From: DASZWJ01 sp963813895
Lineage (GTDB): Bacteria; Pseudomonadota; Gammaproteobacteria; JAURND01
DNA length: 64,000 nucleotides
NCBI GenBank assembly: GCA_963813895.1
Contig: CAWFAS010000005.1
Coordinates: 372,001-436,000 of the forward strand
Direction of reading: 5' to 3'
This document shows positions 45,510 to 54,826 of the stretch, one piece after another. Positions within the stretch are counted from its first letter, which is position 1. Each line of letters opens with the position of its first letter. Position numbers and translations under genes: made by a program. Under the pieces are notes generated by a model that was not told the origin of the DNA, ran no database searches, and was given only the letters and a program-made list of their open reading frames with translations.

Positions 45510-45600
45510 GTCGTTCCGGCAGGAAGCCGGAATACAGTCCACAAGGGTGTGAAAGTCTTGTTTCCTGCAAACTGAATCCCAGCTTCCATGTCGGGATGAT
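45510..45600. repeat. REP-like palindrome, degraded copy 3
   Basis: GTCGTTCCGGCAGGAAGCCG and its mutated mirror ending TCGGGATGAT; arms correspond to 1876-1964 and 15530-15620. Upstream ATGCTTGTCATCCCTGCAT occurs twice in tandem. Confidence 0.65.
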
Positions 45601-45649
45601 GGTGTGAGTAGATATCTTTTAGTTTAAATATTTAAAGGAGTATGTATTT

Positions 45650-46513
45650 ATGTGCGTTTTCAGACTTGATTTAAGATTACCTGACGGCAAACCCCTTGAA
45701 AGTCCTATCCATTTTCGCGATTTGTTCAGCCCAAGCATTCCTCTAAACACAAAGCCCACAAGATTTGGAAAGGAGTTCTTTGATCATTTAAAATTAAAAC
45801 CCAACAGCCTACCCCCCGGAGATGCAATATATCTAACGCTGCCCGACTGCCTTGATGACCACCTTAGTCCTGATGCTCTTACTTGGATACGTACTCAACT
45901 GAATATGGATAGTTCGTTTGAAGGAATACCATCCTATAATGAAATTAGAGTTGAAACATTTCTGAATAATCAGATAAAAGAACAACAAGCAAAACTTTTA
46001 TTCAGTGAGGAAGGTCTCAATATTATTATTGCACCTAAGGAAGAAAAAACGGCCAAACATGAAGATCGAGATAAAGTTGCACTTGTCAATTTTTTTCAAC
46101 GTTTCAACTTTGACCCAAGCTTAGGAAAAATTTCTTATTTCGAGGTTAAATATGGTAGAAATATAGATATGGAGCAGGTGGGAAATGATCATGCTTTTTT
46201 AACAAGGATTTTGGATAAATCTTCTTATCCTATGTCAAATGCATTTAATAAAGTTAATTTTGTTCCAGAATGTCGATTTTTCTTATCTGTCGAGCAATAT
46301 AATTGGTTAAAAGCATTAATCCCTACAAAAACTAAAGATAATAAACAGCCAGTTTCTCAAAACCCACATAATTTTTGGTCGCCAGATCAACCATCCGATG
46401 AAAGCTTAGAAAAGAAAAACCTTAAAAAAGACCTAAAAGAACCACTACTTAAAAAAGACCTAGAAGAACCACTTCCAAAATCCAATTCTGAGAAATTTTG
46501 TATTATTAGTTAG
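45650..46513 (+). CDS. putative effector with C-terminal CaaX box (CIIS)
   Basis: The 287-residue protein has AAAGGAG 10 nt before the ATG. The soluble domain has no recognised catalytic motif (DLRLPDGKPLESPIHFRDLF, PPGDAIYLTLPDCLDD). The tail has two near-repeats (LKKDLKEPL, LKKDLEEPL), giving a Lys-rich stretch, and ends SEKFCIIS. C-I-I-S is a canonical farnesylation-type CaaX box, here next to a polybasic region as in eukaryotic small GTPases. It is the second CaaX-ended protein in the window. Host prenylation and membrane anchoring are inferred. Confidence 0.65.
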   Translation: MCVFRLDLRLPDGKPLESPIHFRDLFSPSIPLNTKPTRFGKEFFDHLKLKPNSLPPGDAIYLTLPDCLDDHLSPDALTWIRTQLNMDSSFEGIPSYNEIRVETFLNNQIKEQQAKLLFSEEGLNIIIAPKEEKTAKHEDRDKVALVNFFQRFNFDPSLGKISYFEVKYGRNIDMEQVGNDHAFLTRILDKSSYPMSNAFNKVNFVPECRFFLSVEQYNWLKALIPTKTKDNKQPVSQNPHNFWSPDQPSDESLEKKNLKKDLKEPLLKKDLEEPLPKSNSEKFCIIS

Positions 46514-46744
46514 AAAATATTTAGAATTATGCCATGCCGCGCATAAGACATTGATTTTTTGCGGCGAAAAAGAGTATGAGTCCATTAAAAATGAATTAAG
46601 GAGGTTTTAGAATAGGGGTTTCCTAGGTTTGACAGATAGATCTCAAATTTGCCCTAAAAACCCCTCCAACCCGCATGAATACTGGGTGTCATATTTTTTT
46701 GGCGCCAAATTGTAGCGACAACTTTTTTTGACATCCTGCTTACT

Positions 46745-46935
46745 CTAAAGGACAGGCATTCCTACGGTGCTTTCACTGAACCCCGAGTAAGTCACTTCGG
46801 TGGGTTCCTGCTTCATTGAGTAGACCTAACTGCATCCTCTCCACAAGCTAACAAGCGGTTCCCCCGCTCTAAAATATTTATCGCGCCTACTACATCTGGG
46901 GTTGGCGCAGTTGCATCGTAAGCTCCTAATAATCA
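46745..46935 (-). pseudogene. 3' end of a TnpB (IS200/IS605 OrfB) gene
   Basis: The minus strand reads DVVGAINILERGNRLLACGE, then after a one-base shift MKQEPTEVTYSGFSESTVGM, the typical C-terminal end of TnpB after the zinc ribbon. The 3' end of such genes overlaps the omega RNA scaffold; the remaining DNA to about 46740 would be its end. The other 46514-47100 sequence shows nothing else. Confidence 0.6.
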
Positions 46936-47129
46936 CATATCAAACAAACTTTCCAAAATGCAAAAAACTTGGAGAAATCTATGTCCACAAAATCTGCACC
47001 ATTTATTGCTTAGAACTTAATGCAAGTTAATATAAGCCTCCTTTTGAACAAAAAACTGGAATGATTTTAGCTAAAAATTTTTCCAGAAAAATAAATAGAT
47101 TGAAATCTTTCCGGAATAAAATAATTTTT

Positions 47130-47235
47130 TTTTCATTCCTTCACAAATTGTAGAAAGTTGCATGGTTTCGGCAATTTGTCGAGTAGACAACTCCACTAAC
47201 GCCGTAAAAATCAACTCCCGCGTTGCCTCACACTA
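47130..47235 (-). pseudogene. possible LuxR-type HTH fragment
   Basis: The minus strand reads EATRELIFTALVELSTRQIA then ETMQLSTI, resembling the TxRExxIxxLVxxLSTRQIAExLxLS helix-turn-helix of LuxR proteins. No start or further domain. Confidence 0.35.
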
Positions 47236-47239
47236 AAGA

Positions 47240-47272
47240 CTTAAGATTTACTTAAGTTTGAAAGATTATAAT
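47240..47272 (+). promoter_or_regulatory. PmrA-like direct repeat plus -10 for the gene at 47304
   Basis: CTTAAGATTTACTTAAG (47240-47256) has CTTAAG half-sites 11 bp apart. TATAAT (47267-47272) follows after 10 nt. Of the four boxes this has the clearest half-sites. Confidence 0.7.
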
Positions 47273-47303
47273 TTAAGCTAAGATTTGTATAAAGGTTTAA
47301 ATT

Positions 47304-48989
47304 ATGTCGGATAAAAATAATCAAGAGCTTTCTCTCCAGCAACGAGACCGTGCACTTATTGATCGTTTATTTGGTGGGGCTACATCATTTGAATCGATCA
47401 GCCCTTCATCGATTCCTCATGCAGATAATAATTTAGATTTAGATGAAAAAGGACATTCTACCTATCGCACCACTGAACTTAAAACCAAGGAGTTCATTGA
47501 TCCTGATGCAAAAAAACAACCTGAGACCAAATCAGAAGATTCGTTAAAGACCAGATTGGCACAAGCTCTCAATACAGCTAAAAGAGCTAAAAACGAAGTG
47601 ATAGATGACTCGGATAATGAAGATGATGCCTTGGAGGATATAGCTAATGGTGTATTCGATTTTGACGATAACGCCTTTGAGTATATAGCCAGTAGTTTCC
47701 TTGATATTGATATTGCCACAACAAGCGAATTTTATTCAAATCTGAATTTTACGGAAAAAGAATCATTTCTTAAAGAGTTAATTCCATTATGTCTTCAAGG
47801 AAAAAATGCATTTTTGCTTGTAGCATTGTCAGAGGCTGACAAGCGAACTGGAAACAAAAATTTTCAGAATTTTATCAATCAACTTAAGGACAGCAGCGAC
47901 AAACTCTTAGCAAGCAAACTGCTCAGCACTAATGTCAGGCCTAATGACCTAGATTCTGATGCAAAAAATTTACTGAAACAATTTGTAGGCTGGGGCCCTG
48001 TTACATTGGATGGAGCCTTGTTAATCGCCGCCCATACCAGGCTAAACAAAAATTATGAATTTTCTCCGACATTGTTGGAAACTAATGATTTTACCTCCTA
48101 CCTAGAACTTATAAAAACTCACGCCAAAAGCAATACTCCTGAAATTTTTGCCATCATAGGTTCCCATTCATTTTGTGGAGTGATTGAGGTCGATGAGCTC
48201 GGTAAAGCATCCATTGTATTTATTGATGCCTTAGGAGAGAAAGCCGAGAAGAATGAATATATTACTGCATTCACTTCCATCTTTAATCATCCCTATGAGA
48301 TTTTTCAAAACAAGGAAAAACGTTTTGGCAACATTGACGGAAGTTGTCACTTCTTTGCTTTGCAGGATATCTTAAAACTCAACAAACCCTATAATTTAGA
48401 GCAAGGTCTATTTAAATACTTACGAGAGCAAAATAATAACACGGTGATAAATCCCAAGAGGGATTTAAAAGATGTAACTTTTTGTAGATTACCGATGCAG
48501 CTTTTGCGCATTACTCAAACTCGTAAAATTAAGGATCAGGTTTTAGACCGAAAAGATGAATTAAAACAGAAAATTAATAAAAAATACATGACTCTGGAAT
48601 ACTGCTGGCAAAAGGACTTTCAGTATAACGAAAAAGTGGGAAAGGACCAAAATAATCGTTTAACGCAAATTCGAGATAAATTCTTTTTCAAAGCTTTTGA
48701 TGTGCTGAAAAATTACTCAGGAAAAAATTTAAAAAAACTTTTGAATAATTCAAATTTCGCTAAATTTAAAGCTAGAATGGAAACTCAAGCTTTACGCGAA
48801 ACAGCACCAAGTATAAAGGTGGATGACAAGAAAAAATCTTCTTCATATTCAGATTCTGAACTACTTGGTAAACATGGGCAGTTTAGTCAAACACCCGCAA
48901 AAAATCTAACTAAAACTCCCGTCGTGAGCCCAATCCAGATAAACAAAGATACAAATGAGACTCCTTCCCAGAATGTGGGGGTCGGTTAA
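47304..48989 (+). CDS. putative secreted effector, clan CE fold, paralogue of the gene at 5785
   Basis: It has 561 residues. IIGSHSFCGVIEVD (His288), IVFIDALGE (Asp308) and NIDGSCHFFALQD (Cys348) line up with His215/Asp235/Cys272 of the 629-residue protein. FCRLPMQLLRITQT corresponds to its LPLSFQRSMQS. Upstream domains also align (FLKELIPLCLQGKNAFLLVAL with FINELLPFCIDHNNAPTLNAL). The Gln four residues before Cys is not conserved and the Trp after the active His is Ser here, so specificity or activity may differ. N-terminal 130 residues are acidic. Effector role inferred from fold and PmrA-like promoter. Confidence 0.7.
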   Translation: MSDKNNQELSLQQRDRALIDRLFGGATSFESISPSSIPHADNNLDLDEKGHSTYRTTELKTKEFIDPDAKKQPETKSEDSLKTRLAQALNTAKRAKNEVIDDSDNEDDALEDIANGVFDFDDNAFEYIASSFLDIDIATTSEFYSNLNFTEKESFLKELIPLCLQGKNAFLLVALSEADKRTGNKNFQNFINQLKDSSDKLLASKLLSTNVRPNDLDSDAKNLLKQFVGWGPVTLDGALLIAAHTRLNKNYEFSPTLLETNDFTSYLELIKTHAKSNTPEIFAIIGSHSFCGVIEVDELGKASIVFIDALGEKAEKNEYITAFTSIFNHPYEIFQNKEKRFGNIDGSCHFFALQDILKLNKPYNLEQGLFKYLREQNNNTVINPKRDLKDVTFCRLPMQLLRITQTRKIKDQVLDRKDELKQKINKKYMTLEYCWQKDFQYNEKVGKDQNNRLTQIRDKFFFKAFDVLKNYSGKNLKKLLNNSNFAKFKARMETQALRETAPSIKVDDKKKSSSYSDSELLGKHGQFSQTPAKNLTKTPVVSPIQINKDTNETPSQNVGVG

Positions 48990-49036
48990 TGGTTTTCAGA
49001 TCTTTTGTCTAAGAAAGGAAAGGGGGTTAAGTATTA

Positions 49037-49139
49037 ACATGACAGATGATTTTCCATTAAAAATATGTGTCATGTGAAAGGAACAGGGGTTAAGCCTTGA
49101 CATAAGACATTGAAGTAAAAAGCTTCAATGTCTTATGTC
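49037..49139. repeat. two REP-like hairpins in tandem
   Basis: ACATGACA/TGTCATGT at 49037-49075 and a perfect 17-bp-stem hairpin GACATAAGACATTGAAG / CTTCAATGTCTTATGTC at 49099-49139. Each is preceded by a GGGGTTAAG-type motif, like the palindromes near the group II introns. They may terminate the 47304 transcript. Confidence 0.65.
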
Positions 49140-49180
49140 ACTTATGTGTAGTAGTTCATACTTAACCTGACAGACCCATC

Positions 49181-49366
49181 CTAAAAAACTGGTAACTGTT
49201 TAATTAAGCGTAAGCGGTAATTAAACGTTTGAATTATTATTTTAGACTCTTGATAACCGAACGGTTGATTCTGTTCTAATTTTTCCATAGGGGAAAGTGT
49301 CTGGGGAATTACGTCGAAATCGCTAATAGGTGATGATGGAACAGTTTTTTTTGATTCTTGAGTCAT
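49181..49366 (-). CDS. small hypothetical protein, possibly an effector N-terminal remnant
   Basis: 61 residues (MTQESKKTVPSSPISDFDVI...). The leader TGAGCCAAAACC before its ATG resembles TGAGCCATTACC before the clan CE gene at 7674, and SDFDVI recalls KPFDVI there. It may be the broken start of a related gene. Confidence 0.35.
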   Translation of the reverse strand: MTQESKKTVPSSPISDFDVIPQTLSPMEKLEQNQPFGYQESKIIIQTFNYRLRLIKQLPVF

Positions 49367-49527
49367 GGTTTTGGCTCAGAAGGTTGTTAAGTTCGCGTAC
49401 AATTATTTCGCTGGATTAGCAGATTCTATTTTCCCAAGAATATACTATAAGTCAATACTGCTAACTTGATAAAAATATTAAGGATGCATCATTGCACGAA
49501 TGCTGCCGTGTGGCTCGTGCTATGGGT

Positions 49528-49695
49528 TGTCGTCCCCGCCGCTCAATAGCATCCAAGAACATATTTCTGTGGTAAGGGGATCCAAAACCCCAGCTAACCA
49601 TAGGCTTATTTTATAGTGGTTAAGGTACTTGATTTTTGGATCCCCGCTGTCGTGTTTAAGCTTTTAATCCGCATAGGAGCGGCGGGGACGACAGC
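49528..49695. repeat. palindromic element (TGTCGTCCCCGCCGCTC ends)
   Basis: The left arm TTGTCGTCCCCGCCGCTC and the right arm GAGCGGCGGGGACGACAG enclose a second inverted pair around GGGGATCCAAAA. MITE-like; no coding. Confidence 0.7.
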
Positions 49696-49844
49696 ACTAA
49701 ACCTCAAAGCCTAGTAATGCCTTTCATTAAGTTAGTAGTATTGCAATGTAGACCACGTTGCGCCTTGCTTGAATACCCAATAAACGGTTTTGAAATGACT
49801 TTTAGCATCAGCCAGGCGGGAGTGAGGATGGTATGTTTGTTTTA

Positions 49845-50133
49845 TCTACTTCTCCATCTGTTTTTCCTGTTTTATTTCCTGCTTTGGGGGTTCGTGGCTT
49901 GTCAGCGAACTGCTGTTTAATGAACTGTTGCCTGATGAGAATAATGCTGGGGACGAGGAAGAAAAATAGGAACTAGAGCCTTCAATAGTCGCACGGGTTG
50001 GATCTTCTTCTAAAGCAAAAGACATGCTGCTGCTTGATGAGGAGTATGTCGAAGCGGATGAAGCATGTGGCAGATGTCCATTGGAATTATTTTGTTCATA
50101 CTTTGAGTCTTTAGGTAAATGATTGGCTAAACG
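49845..50133 (-). pseudogene. Ser-rich C-terminal fragment of an effector-like gene
   Basis: The minus strand is open and reads RLANHLPKDSKYEQNNSNG, ASSASTYSSSSSSMSFALEE and SHEPPKQEIKQEKQMEK before a stop. No start; the Ser-rich style matches the tail of the protein at 35450. Confidence 0.4.
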
Positions 50134-50184
50134 CTTACATTAAATTCTTTTGTTGCATCATTTATTTCAAGTAGCAATATTTTC

Positions 50185-50945
50185 ATGGCAGCGCCCGCTG
50201 TTGTTTATCTTGCTCATAAGCTCTTTGTAATTCTCGTAGATGATGTGCGTTACAAAGAGAATGGGCACACTGATAAATAAAGTAAGGCTTCCAGTGATCG
50301 TGACACAAGGTGCCAATGAAGTACGGTAAATTCCAATGGCTTCCATTGCTATTTTGCCACGTCTTTCATGAGGGAAAAAATAAGTAAATTTTAGATTTGC
50401 AGTTAAGTGCAACCAGTCGCGCTTGCCACCGATATTAATACCAGTTTCATCTACATGTAATATAGGAATGCTAATAAGTTGGTTTTTAACAAATTGATCG
50501 AATTTTTCAAGAAAAATATAAGCTTCTTTGTTGAAATTCTGTATGGATCCAGGACTGATAGGGATGTTGAGTTCTGTATCGAAATAATCATCAATACGAT
50601 TGTAAGGTAAGAGTTGAAATTGCGACAGATAAACTGCGTGCGCTTTAAGGTCATTTCCATATTGTACGGGACGAGTGACATAATCTGGAAAGGGAGCAGT
50701 AAATTTCTTGCCATCTGAATTTTCCAGGATTTCAGCGCGATATTCAATAACATGGCGCGATATTCGAATATCAATAACCTGACGCGCATGATAACCGATC
50801 TTGTGATACTTCCTTTTGGCAAACTGCTCTTATCAACGGGAAGAAGTTTGATTTCATCAGGATTTTTAACCGGCTTAAGAGTGTAGCCTTTATGTCCCTT
50901 TTGTCCTCCCTGTTTTTTATCGGATTTATTTTTTTTCTTTTCTTA
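50185..50945 (-). pseudogene. IS66-family transposase remnant
   Basis: Pieces in successive frames read DKKQGGQKGHKGYTLKPVKN, PILHVDETGINIGGKRDWLH (catalytic D of the DETG motif), FFPHERRGKIAMEAIGIY and HSLCNAHHLRELQRAYEQD. These are the IS66 Zn-linker, DDE and C-terminal blocks. Several frameshifts; the C-terminal third is missing. Confidence 0.8.
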
Positions 50946-51009
50946 ATCTCTGTTTTGGTCTTGGGATAGAGGTTTACTGCTATTTTTGCTATTCAAATTA
51001 AAACGGTTA

Positions 51010-52347
51010 ACTAGTAATCCAATTATCAAGAAATATTGAGTTCAAAGAATCGTTTAATGATGAGGGCATTGAAACTATTGGGGCCTTCGCCAATACAAGT
51101 GGCGGTATACTTTTAATTGGAATTCAAGATTCCGGGAAGGTAATCGGATTGCATGTTGGGAAAAAGACCATAGAAGATATTGCCAATCGTATTCAAGAAA
51201 CAACCGACCCTCGCATTCAGCCATCAATATCAACTTTTAGCCTGGATAATAAGAAAATAATCGTTATTCAGACTATTCAAAGCACTGGCACACCAATTAG
51301 CGTGCGTGGACGTTTTTTTCGCCGCGTAGGAAAAACCAATCAGGCATGAGCCATGAGGAGATCATGGCTCGTTTCATTGCGCGTACTGGATTAAGTTGGG
51401 ATGCATATATTGAAAATAGCGCGGTGCCCTCAGATTTAAATACTGATTTAATCAAAAAATTTGTTTCTATCATTCGTGAAAAGGGACGTTTACCCATACC
51501 AGAACACGCATCAGATGAAGACGTTTTGAGAAAATTAGAACTCATCAAAGATGGAAAAATCACAAGAGCAGCAATCCTTCTATTTGGCAATCACCCTGAT
51601 GCTTTTTTTCCTTCTGCATTTTTGAAAATTGGACGTTTTAGATCACCGACCCATATTTTAGATGATAGAGAGGTGCATGGAACATTAATCCAGCAATTAG
51701 ATGGTGCAATAAACTGGTTTCGTGAGCGACTAGAAACAGAATATATTATTATTGATAAACCTGAGCGTGAAGTACGTTGGGAGTATCCATTAAAAGCAAT
51801 CCGAGAAGCAGTCAGCAATTCTCTTTGCCATAGGGACTTTAATAGTCTTGCTCACAATCAAATTAGGTTATATGACGACCATTTAGAAATCTGGAACCCA
51901 GGAAATTTACCACCGGGACTAACGTCCGAAGCCTTATTTCATAAACATGATTCTATTCCTAGAAATCGTCGAATCGCCGATGCTTTTTTCTATTCAGGTT
52001 TAATTGAGCGTTGGTGCAGTGGCACATTACGCATTATAGAAGAGTTAACTGCTGTTAATTTACCATTGCCACAATTTATATCAGAACCTGGCCGGTTTAA
52101 AGTAATCTTCCATAAAGAATTCATTAACAAAGAATACTTGAAAAAATTACACCTATCAAAACGTCAAATGGATGCTATAGCTTACATCAAAGAACATGGG
52201 GATATTTCTAACACGGAATATCAATCATTAACAGGGGTCTCAAAAGCAACTGCAACAAGGGATCTTAATTTATTGAAAGAAAAGGGAGTTCTTACATTAG
52301 AAGGCACTACCGGCCGAGGGGAAGTCTATAGAATAAAGGGCTCATAA
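51010..52347 (+). pseudogene. AlbA_2/RecG-like ATP-binding transcriptional regulator, truncated and frameshifted
   Basis: An open frame without start (from about 51010) reads IEFKESFNDEGIETIGAFAN then GGILLIGIQDSGKVIGL, the AlbA_2 (Schlafen-like) domain. At 51346-51349 it ends in TGA overlapping an ATG and continues in another frame (51346-52347, 333 residues) with a HATPase_c_4 region (AIREAVSNSLCHRDFNS, IRLYDDHLEIWNPGNLPPG) and a C-terminal winged helix (VSKATATRDLNLLKEKGVL). The second frame could be translated alone, but loss of the start indicates decay. Confidence 0.7.
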
Positions 52348-52351
52348 TGGG

Positions 52352-53248
52352 CTCAAAGGGCTCATTTTGCACAAATTCGCTTGGGTGTGTCCCTGGAATT
52401 ACAGGATTTTGATTCTTTGACGCGGGACATCCCTTTGCTGGTTAATCTGCAGCCCTCGGGTTATTATTTGATGGAAGATTTCTATTATGCCGGCGGCCTA
52501 CCGGCGGTGATGGTGGAATTGGGGGATTTACTTCACCTGGATGCGCTGACGATTACTGGCAAAACAGTTGCTGAAAATATTGCAGGCGCTAAGGTTTATA
52601 ACTCAGATGTGATTTATTCTACACAACGGCCCTTGCATGAGCATGGTTCAACTGTGGTGCTCAGGGGGAATCTCTGTCCGCATGGCGCCGTTATTAAACG
52701 TTCTGCCGCCTCGGAACATTTACTGGAACATCGCGGCCCTGCTTTGGTCTTTGAATCCATCGAGGATTTTAAAGCTAGGATTGATGACCCTGATTTAGCA
52801 GTTTCTGCGGATAGTATTCTTGTTCTGAAAAATTGTGGACCTAAAGGTATCCGGGAATGCCTGAAGTGGGTAATATGCCTTTGCCGAAAAAATTACTAGA
52901 GTGCAGGGGGTAACAGATATGGTTCGCATTAGTGATGCACGGATGAGTGGCACAGGTTATGGCACTGTGGTATTACATGTGAGTCCTGAATCAGCTGTTG
53001 GCGGGCCTTTGGCTCTGGTTAAAACGGGCGATATGATTAGTTTAGATGTGGCTAATCGTCGGCTGGAATTAGAAGTGAGTGAAGAAGAATTAGCCAGACG
53101 GCGTGTTGATTGGCGGGCGACTGATTTAGGCTATCAACGAGGTTATGCAAAATTGTATATCGATCATGTGAGCCAGGCTCATGAGGGTGCGGAATTGGAT
53201 TTTCTGGTGGGTTATAGTGGCAGTAAAGTGACGTGTGAATCACACTGA
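52352..53248 (+). pseudogene. IlvD/Edd-family dehydratase, C-terminal half with two frameshifts
   Basis: GYYLMEDFYYAGGLPAVMVE, VIYSTQRPLHEHGSTVVLRG and MVRISDARMSGTGYGTVVLH are the C-terminal domain of dihydroxy-acid/sugar-acid dehydratases. Between them the frame shifts near 52855 (PGMPEVGNMPLPKKLL is in the shifted frame) and returns at about 52905. The N-terminal half with the Fe-S cysteines is absent. Confidence 0.8.
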
Positions 53249-53301
53249 GTCAGTTGGAATTGTAATTTTGCTCAATTTGATATTTACCGCGGGAGATACA
53301 A

Positions 53302-54462
53302 GTGTCAGAAGATAATAAAAATAAACAGGATCTTAAAAGTCTCTTTGAAAAAAACCCGGAGGAAACAAAAGGTGAATCGACTGGTCGTTTTCTATTAGGA
53401 GACAATGAAACTCTATTTTCGCAAAATAGATTTAAAAAGAAAACAAAATACTCCCCCTTGATAATACCGACATGGAGGATATGGAGTTTTACGGAAAAGG
53501 ATATGCCGGAGGTTAAGAATCCAATAACGGAGCATGGTCAAAACAAGGCATGCGATATCATGAACCGTTATGAATCAAAAAATAGTGGTGGGGGTATTCA
53601 GACCCAGCCTAGGTATTCCCCCGCAGATAATGTGTCAATTGTCATGAGAACTGTATCTAAAATATTAAACACAAAGAAGCGCGATGCGGGTTTGTCAGGA
53701 AATATAGAGTGGCTTCATGCGGTTGCTCGAAATGATCCAGGACGTGCGTACTGTGAATTGGCCCGGTGTTACGAATTCGGAACTTCATCTATACCTGAGG
53801 ATTTGGATAAAGCCTGGCGTTTCTATAGTGAGGCTGCCAAAGCAGGAAATGCAGAAGCATACAATAAAATAAAAACTGAATTTTGTTCACCCCAACTTAC
53901 TGATCAAGATATCAGAGTAATTGACGACGGGGTTATAAATAAAATACTTCAAGGCTATGAAGGTGAGATTGAGCGGGGCAACAAAGTTGTGGAATATAGT
54001 ATGTTAGGTATCTGTGCAAATTATGGTGACGAAGTGGCTCTGTATAAACTTGGAAAATACCATTTACAAAGCTGGGACCCATCCCGGGGAACCGACACAA
54101 ATCTAAGATGGGGAATACACTGTCTTAAGTTATCTGAACAAACATATCCCCGTGCTCGTTTGGAGAAACTGGAGCAAATGGTGAAAATCTTAGGAAAGGC
54201 ATATCATCTAGCAGCATCTGGGGAATTTCCTAAGATTCAAAGAGCAAAATTATTCTATGTGTTTATCTTAAGGAATAATCCTCCTAATGCCATAACTGGT
54301 AGTGCAAAAGATGGACTAGAGCATGTAGAAAAGCTACTTGGAAAATTTAAAAAACCTTTTATCCCTCTAGATTCTCCTTTGTATACTAAGAGAAAAACAG
54401 ATAAAAATGAGAAAAAAGATGAAAGAAATACAAAAAGAGAAACTTTTTCTAAAAAACATTAG
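53302..54462 (+). CDS. Sel1-like repeat protein (degenerate)
   Basis: The GTG start at 53302 has GGGAG 9 nt upstream; 386 residues. RAYCELARCYEFGTSSIPED then LDKAWRFYSEAAKAGNAEAY is a Sel1 repeat, with weaker ones later (VALYKLGKYHLQSWDPS). The first 120 residues are non-repetitive and the C-terminal 30 are Lys-rich. It lies just upstream of, and convergent to, the large Sel1 gene. Effector role inferred. Confidence 0.7.
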   Translation: MSEDNKNKQDLKSLFEKNPEETKGESTGRFLLGDNETLFSQNRFKKKTKYSPLIIPTWRIWSFTEKDMPEVKNPITEHGQNKACDIMNRYESKNSGGGIQTQPRYSPADNVSIVMRTVSKILNTKKRDAGLSGNIEWLHAVARNDPGRAYCELARCYEFGTSSIPEDLDKAWRFYSEAAKAGNAEAYNKIKTEFCSPQLTDQDIRVIDDGVINKILQGYEGEIERGNKVVEYSMLGICANYGDEVALYKLGKYHLQSWDPSRGTDTNLRWGIHCLKLSEQTYPRARLEKLEQMVKILGKAYHLAASGEFPKIQRAKLFYVFILRNNPPNAITGSAKDGLEHVEKLLGKFKKPFIPLDSPLYTKRKTDKNEKKDERNTKRETFSKKH

Positions 54463-54544
54463 GAACTTAAAAGGGAGCTGGTGCAAGAGAAGGAGTAACA
54501 CAAAAAAGCCATTAGAGTGGCCCGGAGGGTGAAGTACAGGATGT

Positions 54545-54708
54545 AATGCCATTAACTTAAGGAAATGCCTTATCAATTACCCACAAATGCCCTCCCCTTT
54601 GGGCGTCATTGCGAGGAGCGAAGCGACGAAGCAATGACGCCCAAAGAGGAGGAATTTGTGGGTAATGATTGCCAGCGGCTTAACACATCTCCTTAAGTTA
54701 GTGCCATT
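54545..54708. repeat. palindromic element with ATTGCGAGGAGCGAAGCGAC core
   Basis: AATGCCATTAACTTAAGGAAATG-type ends (54545 and 54708) enclose TTACCCACAAAT arms and the core GGGCGTCATTGCGAGGAGCG. It shares the core with 42183-42264, where CCATTAAGTTAAG also occurs nearby, so both derive from one element. Confidence 0.75.
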
Positions 54709-54739
54709 AGTACTTCACATAGAGGTTTGCCCTTTGAAA

Positions 54740-54774
54740 ATAGCCCCCTTGTGTTACCAGCACTTGGGGGCTAT
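54740..54774 (-). terminator. intrinsic terminator of the large Sel1 gene
   Basis: ATAGCCCCCAAGTG / CACAAGGGGGCTAT stem with a 7-nt loop, then TTTTC on the minus strand, 53 nt after the stop of the gene at 54827. Confidence 0.75.
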
Positions 54775-54826
54775 ACCCTTAATTATCTGCTTATGTATTT
54801 TGGATACAGGCTTTTTAAGGATTATA

